This document shows positions 23,077 through 33,129 of a stretch of 64,000 nucleotides of DNA, piece by piece (within the stretch, counting starts at the first letter, position 1; each line of letters starts with the position of its first letter). The stretch covers positions 45,869,475 through 45,933,474 of the forward strand of contig JAKTNV010000003.1 of the NCBI GenBank assembly GCA_022747635.1, in the 5' to 3' direction. The translations under genes were made by a program, and so were the position numbers. Under the pieces are notes generated by a model that made no database searches, was not told the DNA's origin, and saw nothing but the letters and a program-made list of their open reading frames with translations. This stretch comes from Hetaerina americana (taxonomy: Eukaryota; Arthropoda; Insecta; Odonata; Calopterygidae).

Positions 23077-23564
23077 TACAATATGTGTCCAGAACATAAG
23101 CTCCATTTTGGCTCTTTGAAAAGTAGGCAACCAAATAAACACTTATTTTATGGCCTTTAGAAATCTTCACCTACTATGCAATGTACATAATTGTCATACT
23201 AATGAAAAGAAACCCTGTTTGTGGAACTCCACTGCATGTGACTTGAATCATGTCTGACCTCTTGGTTGTCTCATAATCACTGCCAAATTACTGTCACCCA
23301 AGAAATTCGCTTGGGCTGTGTAAACAGGTGGAAATAAATTTGTGTTATCAGAACTATGAGGGAATTACTAATTTTTTCCTAACAAAATGAGTGCAACAGC
23401 TCCTATGCCATTCATGCTGTATCTGTGCATGTATTGTCATGCAGCAATAACATGCTATAATATAGTAGGGCTCACCTTTTGTTGTGAATAATGATCATGA
23501 TGAATTTTAATGGTTTTAGGCTCTTTATTTGTAAAAATTCATGATCACTGATTAAAAAACCATA

Positions 23565-23646
23565 TTTTTTCACAAAAACTTAAATGCACTACTATTGGTT
23601 TCTGCACATAGGTGACATCATCAGGTATCAAGTTTTTGTGAAAAAA
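23565..23646 (-). ncRNA. Hammerhead-like motif 3 within a perfect inverted repeat
   Basis: Perfect 17-base arms (23565-23581 and 23630-23646, TTTTTTCACAAAAACTT and its complement) enclose a 48-base centre. On the minus strand the centre reads GATAC, CTGATGA (23624-23618), a CAC/GTG stem II with a CTAT loop, GAAAC (23602-23598), CAATA, then GTA and GTGC. Here stem III can close as a true hairpin (AC..GT around CAATA), with cleavage expected after GTA. Stem I is three pairs (C-G, A-U, U-G) before a mismatch. Confidence 0.5.
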
Positions 23647-26600
23647 TAGTTTACTTATTCTGTGAGTAATTATTTGATTGATTGTTATGAACATGATAGC
23701 TGACACACAGTGATCCTCAATGTGTATCTTAAAAAAAATGACTGCTACGTAATTGTTTAGTGGGTAGAAGTGCACGTAATTACACCTGCATGGCCTTGAT
23801 TTCACCAAGTGCATAGGAAATCTGAGGTGGTGTCACTTATTTTCTATACACTCATAATTTTACAAGTAACCTTTTTCAAATCAAATAATGATAAGTGTTT
23901 ATCTACTAATGCATTAAGGTATTGTGTGAGTTTATGCTTTAAATTATGGCAATTGATGTGCTTCATTTATCATCATTTGTGTGAATGTATGGAATGAAGT
24001 TGCATACTTAAAAATATCAAGGTGCTGAAATAGGTGCAAAAGGCAGCTATTTGATTAAAATGGGAATGTAACTGAATGTATCATTATATTTATGGAAACT
24101 CATACATATTATTAATTTAAAATTTGATGTCAGCATGTTAAGGGAACCATTACATTAAGGGAAATAAAAGGAATAATTACAGTAGGGCAAATTTACATGC
24201 TAGTCTCGTTTGTCGTAGTTGTAAAGGACTTTAATTCTTATTCCTGAAAGTAGAAAACACGGGGTTGAAATTTCTATTTGATGATTTTATTTCTCTCACA
24301 AGCTAAACACCCATTGGTAATATGTGAAACTGTGATTTGAGGGTAACAAACACTGAAATTTTCCTTGTAAATATAGCAAAGAAATATGAGGATATTTACA
24401 TTTTCTATTGACGGAAAATATGCTTATATTTCCTAAAATGCATACTGTTAACTTGTGTTACTCAGAAGATATGTAAATGTTCCCTCCATTAATGGTAAGT
24501 GGGTATGCTGTCATTTCTATGAGATATCCAACAGGACCAAGTTGAGGGAATAAGAAAGAGACTTGAAGCGAAGCATAACACATTCATTCACTCGAGTAAA
24601 TAGTGTAAAGAGTTTTAGCTGAACTTGATTTGTTGAGATTTATAAAACATAAGTTTTCTCGATAAAAATAAATTAAGATTGAAATTTTAAAAAAAATCCC
24701 ATCCATTTAGGTGGAACTCTTGCCATCCACATGACGAAATAGTATATTATAATTAGTATGGAATATCAATCCAATCCCTCCATCAATTAGCTCAAGCATT
24801 TAGGTAAAATGTTCAAATTAGCCAGTACGTGTTATTTTTTATTTCTATTAATGGCGAATCTTTTTGAATTATAATTAATGTGTGCCATTGTATTATTTAT
24901 ATGATTTTTGTTCCCAAACTTAGATATCCCATATATATCTACTTACTCAAAGTGTTGTGAGCAAAGTTGCAGTTTTTAGTGAAAAGATTTTTGATTTTGG
25001 AAAATGTAAGGGGAATATAAGGTACTGAGATAAAATTACCCCTTGAACTCTGAATTTATGTTTAGGTTTTACTCCCTTATATTGTATTATTCACATAGTG
25101 CTTGCCATTGTCTAGCTAAATACAGCGTTTTGAATATGGCCTTCTAATTAATCCAAGTAGAAATTTCTGTAGTTTGTTAATGATTGTAAATTATTACCAT
25201 AATCTGATACTTGGTGGCTATTGGGTTTAGGTGTTCCACTGACTAAAGTCATATCATAACATTTAAGCAATCAGTAGACTTGATTAAATCAAGGGACAAT
25301 CTGTTCCAGGATTTGAACCTAGTTAGGCTTAAATTGTAGCTTTATACAGCAATAAAGGACACGAAGATAAGTCATGCAGGGCATATGTCCTGATACATGG
25401 TAGTAGATATACATAAACATTTTTTGAACATATATGTATGTATCTGCTCTTGATTGAACTAAGTTTCAAAGTCATTTGTGTGTACCATAATTTTGTCAAT
25501 TTCATTGGAGAGTATTTTTGATTGATGTATTTTTGCTGTTGAAAATGATTTTCAGGACTTCAATAGCTGTGTAAATAAAGGGAGAGATTTGGAAGTTTCT
25601 CGAGTTAGGATGAATTGTTCATGTGTCACGATATTTTTCAAAAAAGGGTGTGAACTACCCGGATAAATTGTTATTTACAAATTACACCTTTTTGTGGAAT
25701 ATATTTTTTATGCTTTATGGCTTGAATATAATTTGCACAAATGAAAATTGAGTATGCAATTTGTAAGAAATAATCTTACTTGTGTTTTATTTATAATTGA
25801 TGGCTTACAAAGTACAATTTTCAGCTTTACAATGTGCAAAAATCTATGCATGAAAAATGCTGATTCTTTTTCATATTTACTCCATAAACATGTAATACTT
25901 TTGATTAGGTTATAACCTTCTATTGAGCTTGTCAATTCCACTATTAAATGATTTTCAGAAAGCCTTGTAGTGTAGAGTACTTATTTAATGCTATGGTCAT
26001 AAGTAACATGGTTTGATATCTATTTGAATAGTGCCAATAACTAATCTTTTCGTACTTCTTTTTCAATAAAATGTGTGTTGCTCGGTATAAAATGTATTAC
26101 TGAAAGTGTATTGTTGTTTGTATAGAAAATGGATAGTTTATTTTTTGTAGTATGAAGTCTTTTAGATGGGAATTTGCTGAAAACAAGCTAGGATTAATTA
26201 AACTGTTTTACAGCCTTTATAGCAATGTTGTAGGAATGAGCAGTTGCCACACAAGCAGAAAATGTATTTCCCAGTATTAGTTGTCAGGTCATTTTTGGCA
26301 ATTTGAACTAACTGAATACAGTGTGATACTTATAGTCAGCCAATTAGATCAGTATTCAAAGAATTTATTGATCTCATAGCTTGTAGATTGATAAAAAAAC
26401 TATTTTTTTCTAACAATATGTCACCATTTTTCTTATGGTTCAGAATTTGTGAATATTCACTTTTGCAGTGAGGTACATACATTTGTAGTTAAACAGTAGA
26501 TCTGTGATTATGAATCATGTTTTGGAAAACAATTGTTTGTTTAATTTCCTTAATGAAAGTCTTGCTTAATGTGTCCCTTTCTTCTAATTATTATGGGTGA

Positions 26601-27744
26601 GTTTTGAAAAAATGTACTACTTAAAAAATCATAAGAGAAAATAGATAAATGTAATTTATACTCCTGTCACAATTGCTACCAAATATGATAGTTTCTGTAG
26701 TAAGAGATAGGGTACATGCATGTTGTTCCATGTTGTCATGCATTACCATCTTGAAGCATTATTTATTAAGGAAATTGTTATTGGTCATACTCTATGCAGT
26801 ATATAATTAAGTATTACATTTTGAACTACAGTAAATATTTATGCTAATTATGGCCTCTTTGTCAATTGACTAACTTTCAATGTTCCTATTTCCATCGACC
26901 TTTCAAAAACTGTTTGTTCAACTGTTATGTGCTGTTTAAGTTACTTTTGGTGTCCGGGTTAAATTCTTTGATAGTTATAATGGAGAGACATTTTATTAGT
27001 ATTGACTCTTGTGTTACCTTTTTCCATTTCATGAATTTTGTTTAGTGTGATAAAATGCTTTCATGTATTACTAAATTAATAAATGTTTGCATAATAAAGA
27101 AAATGTTGTCATTTGAATATGTTAAGACTACCTTAATTAATTTTTCTTATAAAAAATAATAATTAGCATCCTGGTGTCTCAGAATACTAAATATACTTCC
27201 TAGGGGTGGGATTTGGGTAATAGTATCAAGATAGTGCCTTCAGAAGGGATATTAGCTTGTTTAGATGAGTGAAAATAGCCTCAAGTATTATTAGGCTCCA
27301 GATTTCCTAATGACTTGATGATGAAAATGGACCAAAATTGACTAGACGTGCGCCATGACTGCCAAATGCTCATTGAAAACCAACCACTACCAGCAAACCC
27401 AAAATATTCACTGCAAGCAGTTGTCACCACCAACTGTCATCAGGTGGTACAGATGTTGAAAATGCTGGTAACTTTGCAGTTCATGTTTTTCATTTGCCAT
27501 TAGGTTAAATCATCTTGGATAACAAAAACCATCATGGGCCGTGTAAGTCATTTTAGATAGCCTAATCAAGAGATAAATATATTAACCTTGCATGTACTAT
27601 TGCTTCTTGGAATGTGAGAGATGTAAATTGAAACCTACAAGATTGTTGAATAAGCTGATTCTGAGGTGGATGAGTATCGTATATGTATGTAACTAAGCCA
27701 AAGGGATGTGATGTTGTTGAAACTAGTTGATATGGTTTGACATA

Positions 27745-28497
27745 CGAGGGTCATCCGGAAAGTAGTACCCGTTCGTGCCGCATGAAGTGCTGACGACGCG
27801 AGTAGCCGCTGGACGAGGTCAGATAGCTTCAGTGGCTTGTCTGCCTTCTCTGAGCCGAGTTGCGTGACGCTAGCATTGCCTGTGTTGTTTCTGTGATTGT
27901 TTACAATGTTTAAAAAAATTGAGAACGCCGCCAGTTGTGAAGTGAGGGCAGTGATTAAATTCCTCAATGCAAGAAACGTTCGCCCATGTGATATTCATCG
28001 CCAATTAAAGGAGGTGTATGGAGACAATGTAATGGACGAGTCGTCTGTTCGGCGGTGGTGTCGCAACTTCAACATGGGGAGGGGGAACACACACGACGAT
28101 GAGCGTTCGGAGAGACCGTCTGTCATTACAGACCAACTGGTGAGCTCAGTTGACGAATTCGTGAGGAACGATCGGCGCGTCACAATTGATGACATCTGTG
28201 AGCATTTTCCCAATGTTTCTCGAACAATTGTTCATGAAATTGTTAAACACCATCTGCATTATGCAAAAATTTGTGCAAGATGGGTCCCTCGCGTATCTCA
28301 ATGAGCTGGCGGCGAAGGACTATGCAGCAGGAATACAGAAACTTGTCACACGTTATGACAAATGCCTTAATTTGCTTGGAGATTATGTTGAGAAGTAGTT
28401 TAAAGTATCCTCTTTCAAATAAAATTTTTTATGTTTGTTAATATTTACTTTTGTCTTTTTATTTCACGAACGGGTACTACTTTCCGGATGACCCTCG
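27745..28497 (+). mobile_element. Mariner deletion derivative, copy 2, complete (753 bp)
   Basis: The two 33-base terminal inverted repeats (CGAGGGTCATCCGGAAAGTA...TTCGTG) are perfect and are flanked by TA at 27743-27744 and 28498-28499. The element is 753 bp against about 1.3 kb for a full mariner. Near 28280 the N-terminal frame stops. A different frame carries the transposase C-terminus (AAKDYAAGIQKLVTRYDKC and LLGDYVEK, stop at 28398), so one internal deletion removed the catalytic DDD region. Perfect ends suggest recent movement using transposase supplied in trans. Confidence 0.97.
27906..28304 (+). CDS. Catalytically dead mariner DNA-binding ORF, copy 2
   Basis: An intact 132-residue frame begins MFKKIENAASCEVRAVIKF, with the two helix-turn-helix subdomains of a mariner transposase (RPCDIHRQLKEVYGD, SSVRRWCRNF; then VTIDDICEHFPNVSRTIVHE) and the DDERSERPS linker. 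All three catalytic aspartates are absent because of the internal deletion. If expressed, the protein could bind the terminal repeats and block or poison an active transposase; this is inference. The frame is conserved in all three copies, with only three changes in copy 3. Confidence 0.8.
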   Translation: MFKKIENAASCEVRAVIKFLNARNVRPCDIHRQLKEVYGDNVMDESSVRRWCRNFNMGRGNTHDDERSERPSVITDQLVSSVDEFVRNDRRVTIDDICEHFPNVSRTIVHEIVKHHLHYAKICARWVPRVSQ

Positions 28498-28639
28498 TAG
28501 TTGCCAAGGATTACAATAAGATAAAAAAAAGTGACTAAAGTATTAGCCATTTTATTTTTTGTAGTAGTCTTTGGGATATTAGTCAAAATCTGTTAGGAAT
28601 ATGATGAAAATAACCCAGGATTAATTTGGTAACTGTTTT

Positions 28640-30260
28640 ACAAATTTTATAGTAATATTGTAGGATCATACCAGGTACTACTACTACCATAAATCTTGCA
28701 ATCATTTGTGTAGAGAAGGGTATGGACCTGGGAGGAAATAAGTCGGGAAGGAAGATCATTAACGAATAAATTGAAAAGATATGGACCAAGGACACTGCCC
28801 TGGGGAACCCCAGACGTGACAAGAGAAAGAAGCATCTGAGAGTATCACACGCTAGGTTCTGTGAGTGAGAAATCTAGAGAGAAGACTAAGGAACATACCA
28901 TGTATGCCGAACTGTTGGCTGAGTTTATGAAGGAGAAGTTGATGATTCAGGGCATCAAAAGCCTTGGAGAAGTCAAGGTAGATGTATCAAGTTGACTTGA
29001 TTTGTCTATTGCCATGACGGCATGGTGCTGAAAGACAGCGAGATTTGTCAGGCATGGTCTGCCTGGGAGGAAACCATGCTGCTGGGAAGATAAAAAGGGA
29101 GAGGTGAAATAATGAATCCTGTTGAGAATAATACGTTCACAAATGGAAGACAGGATTGGAAGCAATGAGATAGGGCGATAGTTTGATACATCATTCTTGG
29201 GACCTGTTTTATGTATCGGAATGATATTGGCACATTTGCATTGAGGAGGGAAGGTTCCTTGGAAAAACAGCGATTTAACTAGATAGCTAAAGGTTGTGAG
29301 AGGGCTGATGTGCAATTGCAAATAAATTTAGGGCCGAGAGCATCTGGGCCAGGTGAGAGGTGGTGGTCTGGGGAGTCTGTCTGTTAGTGGGATAGGGAAT
29401 GGACAGAGGTAATACTGAGGTTAGAAGCAGGCTGCAGGCAATCGGAAAAGAATTTTAGGAAGGGGTTGGGTCTCTCTGATTCTGCGGCATTTTTGGTACC
29501 ATAGGAGCTTTGGGAATTTGAGGACGATTATGGTGCTGATTGATGAAGGACCAGAATTTTTTGGGGCTAGAGGAAATATCGGAGGAGACAGTCTGTGCGT
29601 AGTTTTCCTAGTCACGGCAAATGAGGAATTTGGAATATCAGCGGAGATCAACGAATGATCGGCACGTTTCCACATTTGGGATGGCCTTATGGAGGTACCA
29701 AGCGCAATTTTTGTTACCCAGGACATGTATGGTATCCTGTTTAAACCATGAGGGGAATTTTTATGTCTTAGGCTTAACTAGAGGAAGTCTTTTATGACGG
29801 CCTCAAGGACAGTGTGAAAGAATTCCACTCCTTCTTTAGGGGATAATGAGGAAAGGATGCTCCAGGGAATAAGGTCGAGGAAGCGGTTGACATCCTCTCA
29901 GTGAACCTTCGCCCAGGCAAGAAAGGGCTTAGATGGAGTGGGAGGAGCCCCGCGGGATTTCCAGGAGCCAAGGAAGAAGAAATGGGCATCAATAGACTGG
30001 TGGTCGGAGTCAAAAATGTTTCTGGCAGGGGTGATTGCCTTGGGCACAGCAGTCGAGAGCAGGTAGTCCAGGGTGCTCTTGAGATAGTGTTGTGGGAGTT
30101 GGAGTGCATTCACAAAATGTTCAATAAAAAATTTGTCATAGGCATTGAGTGGGTGGCCGTTCGTGGGAAATTCCCAGCGTAAGTAAATTAAAATCACCCA
30201 CAAGAATTACAGGTCCCAGATTTATGGCCCGAAACACTGAGTTGAGGCAACTTTCAAGTA
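28640..30260 (-). mobile_element. Jockey-type non-LTR retrotransposon, decayed
   Basis: Minus-strand frames run from the end of an APE endonuclease (GDFNLP-like relic near 30200, SDHQSIDAHFF near 30000) through a linker (SSPKKFWSFINQHHNRPQ near 29550) into the reverse transcriptase. The RT blocks are FPPQCKCANIIPIHKTGPKN, SNYRPISLLPILSSICERI, QHGFLPGRPCLTNL, DFSKAFDALNHQLLLHKL, and SGVPQGSVLGPYLFNLFVND at about 28780-28815. The catalytic YADD/FADD box reads YTND, so the polymerase is dead. Several frameshifts are present. It begins about 140 bases beyond mariner copy 2. Confidence 0.85.
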
Positions 30261-30290
30261 CACTCAAGTCACTTGCAGGAGTAAGTAGGA

Positions 30291-30835
30291 ATATGTGGAC
30301 AAGCTAACGAAAAATTATGATTAATTGGAAGAGTTCTGGGTAAGTGTGATGAATAGGTCAAAGAGAAATGTTATCTTTCACTGGTTAGGCCTCATTTGGA
30401 AAATGTTGCTAGTATATGGGTATTACGCGTGCAGCGTAGAGGAGCTAGTTACTCCAATAAACTTATTGGTGTGTTCAAAATATTATTGGAGCTAGGCTGG
30501 GAATCACTCACAGAGAGAAGGTTAAACTACAGGTTAAGTCACTTGCATAAATTGTAATCGTGTCTCTTTAGTAATGGTGTTGAAATTGTATTATTACCGC
30601 CATCATACCATGGTAGGAGAGATCATGCCATTAAAATTAGAGAGATTAATTTGTAGAATAGATAGATTTAAGATGCCATTTTTTCCAAGATGATAAGAAC
30701 TCAGAATAACATTGGTCGAGCGCGGTAGGGTCATATTCGGGTCGAAATTAGTCTGGTTTGTATTCACCCCCTGCCACACACCCTAGCAGTGGCTTGCAGC
30801 AAACTAAAATAGCTATCTAAAAATATCTTATAATG
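30291..30835 (+). mobile_element. CR1/Jockey-type LINE, 3' fragment
   Basis: It matches the 3' third of the longer copy at 33130-35650. It has the thumb-region phrase around TTTCACTGGTTAGGCCTCAT (SLVRPHLE...), then TACCATGGTAGGAGAGATCA, then the 3'-UTR signature GGTAGGGTCATATTCGGGTC...CCCCCTGCCACACACCC and GTGGCTTGCAG. Frames are broken. Confidence 0.8.
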
Positions 30836-30970
30836 GAATTTAATAAGATACCCTTAATCAAACGGCTGATTGCTCTTCCGCCTTTATCGTTTTTTATATA
30901 ATGTTATTCGGTTGAAATTTCAATGTCTCTTCTATGGTTGGGGCACATATTTACTGCCATGTGGTAACTT

Positions 30971-31523
30971 ATTCCTTTTATTATTCATTCTTCTTAATTC
31001 TCTTCTCTTCTAATTTTCATTCAAACTTAAATTCATAGTTTCTATAGTCAACACTTTTTCGGGTATGCTCGTTACTAACAAATTAAATAATTAGTCAACA
31101 TTGGTCTGGTGTATATCCACCCCCTGCCTCACACCCTAGCGGCGGCTTGCAGGGTGCTATGATATCAAAAAATTGCGGTGATGCTGAAATAAAGAAAAAA
31201 AGTGTTAAAATGGGGGTAAAGACAGATACCTGCCAGTCGCTATTGCATTCCTTAACGTAGATTGCCATGCGTCAACTTATCACTTCACCAATGTGGATGA
31301 TAATGTTCTTTATTTCAGCATCACTGCTATTATTTGATATTTAAGCACCCTGCAAGCCGCTGATAGGGTGTTTGGCAGGGGGTGAATAAACACCAGATTC
31401 ATGTTGACTAATTATTTAGTGTTAGCAACGAGCATACATGAAAACGTTTCGACAATAGAAACTATGAATTTAAGTTTGAATGAATATTAGAAGAGAATTA
31501 AGAAGAATGAATAAAAAAGAGGA
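30971..31523. repeat. Inverted duplication of a LINE 3' end (223- and 216-bp arms)
   Basis: Arms 30971-31193 and 31308-31523 are imperfect inverted copies separated by 114 bases. Each carries the LINE 3'-UTR signature (left GGCGGCTTGCAGGGTGC, right GCACCCTGCAAGCCGC) together with the same unique flank (TTCATTCTTCTTAATTCTCT and its complement). Because flank as well as LINE is duplicated, this is a local inverted duplication, not two insertions. A transcript through it would fold into a hairpin of about 200 bp. Confidence 0.85.
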
Positions 31524-31559
31524 ATTGGTGAGAACTTAGCAGAAAATACTGTTTTCCCT

Positions 31560-31775
31560 ATCCGAAAAAAGAAGCCTAAAAGAAAAATTTACTTGCTTAT
31601 AGAAGGGGACTGTAAAGGCTTAAAATTCGTGCTACAGAATCATTTTTTTAAATTTTAAGGAAGATAGTAAACACCGAAATACTGAGGATACATGGAACAT
31701 TCGGGTCATGATTAGTCATGTGAGTGAGACCCCTTGCCATAAAGCCTATCGGTGGCTTGCAGGGTACCAAAAATT
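31560..31775 (+). mobile_element. LINE fragment joining endonuclease region directly to 3' UTR
   Basis: The first part (to about 31705) matches the minus-strand fragment at 32520-32780 (phrases AAGCCTAAAAGAAA and ATACTGAGGATACATGGAA). It then continues straight into the 3' signature (GGTGGCTTGCAGGGTACC). The reverse transcriptase between them is deleted. Confidence 0.7.
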
Positions 31776-32519
31776 ACTATAAATACTAAAAATCTGTGGC
31801 AATGATCCTAAATTTATCTATAGCTTAATTTAGAGACCCACTATTTGACGCACACATTGGCCTGCACTTAAATCACGAAGCAACCTGGAGTCGTTGAATA
31901 TCCTACCCGCTATGCAACTGTAACTGAAAAGAAGAAATATTGGGTGACTCATAAATTGAGAGGGCATTTATAACTTCAGTGGTTAGAGTTTAGTGTGTTA
32001 GATAACACTGTGTTCCATTTTTCTCTTACTCACCGAGATGTGACCCCTCCCCCACACTTATGAGAGAACCTTCTGAATCGCTTCTGAGATCTTACAAAGG
32101 CTCACAAGAGTACAATTGAAAATGGGTAAAATTGAAGTGGCGAGGCTATAATGTAAGTCCCTGTGTCTCCGGCTAGAGCGGTAGATATAGTCGGGCAGTC
32201 TCCTACCATCATCCATGGAAGTAATGTACCATTCTTTGCAACCTTTGGAAGATACACATTGAAACCGTCATTGAAGAAATGCTATTTCCCTTCCCATATT
32301 TGCAAAATTATTTTCAGGTATCGAGGATTCAACTTCATGGCAATATGCTTGTTAAGTACGAGGTGTTTGGAAAGAAAATATTGAATTCTGTTTTGAGCAC
32401 CACATTGAAAATTATAAAAAGTATCACAGTGAGCATGCTGCATTTTTCTACCATGATTCTACTCGCTACCCTGCAGGTTAAGCTAGGTTGTGTAGCTAGG
32501 GGTTGTTACACACCAAGTA
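31776..32519. other. Spacer, nothing recognised
   Basis: Short open frames at 32163-32557 show no family resemblance. The region lies between LINE pieces and is probably old repeat-derived DNA. Confidence 0.4.
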
Positions 32520-32780
32520 TGCGACATCAAAAGTTAAGTTTTGTGAATACACACTAAGACTTTCACGTTGTACCATCTGGGTATGAATTTGACTTCTGAG
32601 CGTGTGTTCTGAAGGAAGTGATTCCACGTATCCTCATTATTTCGGTGATAATAATCTTTCTTAAAATTTGCAAATTGACTCTGTAGCATGGATTTTAGGC
32701 CATTATTGTGCCCTTCTTCAAACAAGTTAATATTTCTTTTAGGCCTCTTATTTCGCACACTATTTAGGGAGAACTTAGAA
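32520..32780 (-). mobile_element. LINE fragment, C-terminal endonuclease/linker region
   Basis: A 74-codon minus-strand frame includes NINLFEEGHNNGLKSML, FKKDYYHRNNEDTWNHFL and SEVKFIPR. This is the segment between endonuclease and reverse transcriptase in CR1-type elements (typically ...W..F...L.....FIP.K). It corresponds to 31560-31705 and to about 33600-33690 on the other strand. Confidence 0.7.
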
Positions 32781-33129
32781 TTTTTTGCTTGGTGTACAAT
32801 AAATGAAGGTTAAGAGATAAAACGAGGATATAATCAGAGTTACTTTGGCTGAGAAAATTTTCAATACTCACACTTCAATTTGAAATTAAGCGTGTCCCCT
32901 CTTTAAATGAGAAAGCATCTAGGGTACACTTCAGGAAATACAAAATCTATCCTCTTTATAAGTTTGGAAGAGATAGATTGACAATGTCATTATTCCCATA
33001 AACGAGAAGGGATCAGAATAACATCAAAACGCGCAATAAGAGGAAAGAATTTATATTTTTTCATTCTTAGTAGCCTATTGTGTTCTTTATATCTCACCAA
33101 GCGTTAATTATTGTCCTTCTCTTTAACTA

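Larger units (their letters stand above)
19780..27740 (+). other. TE-poor T-rich region, possible very long 3' UTR
   Basis: Nearly 8 kb holds no recognisable exon and only one small MITE and one hammerhead-like hairpin, in sharp contrast to both flanks. By eye it is richer in T than A on the plus strand, with many T runs and ATTTA pentamers, as expected of a plus-strand 3' UTR. Tandem polyadenylation signals stand at 27078-27083 and 27093-27098. Earlier AATAAA sites, such as one near 20335, would allow shorter forms. Whether the DUF1295 transcript really runs this far is inference. Confidence 0.35.

Noticed and set aside
25300..25330. B-box-like GGTTCAAATCC on the minus strand
   Set aside because: No A box at the right spacing and no tRNA-like pairing.
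27420..27450. Minus-strand CTGATGA near a direct-repeat-rich stretch
   Set aside because: No GAAAC follows at the required distance.
29901..30182. Plus-strand 93-codon ORF
   Set aside because: It is antisense to the endonuclease end of the Jockey-type LINE and has no similarity of its own.
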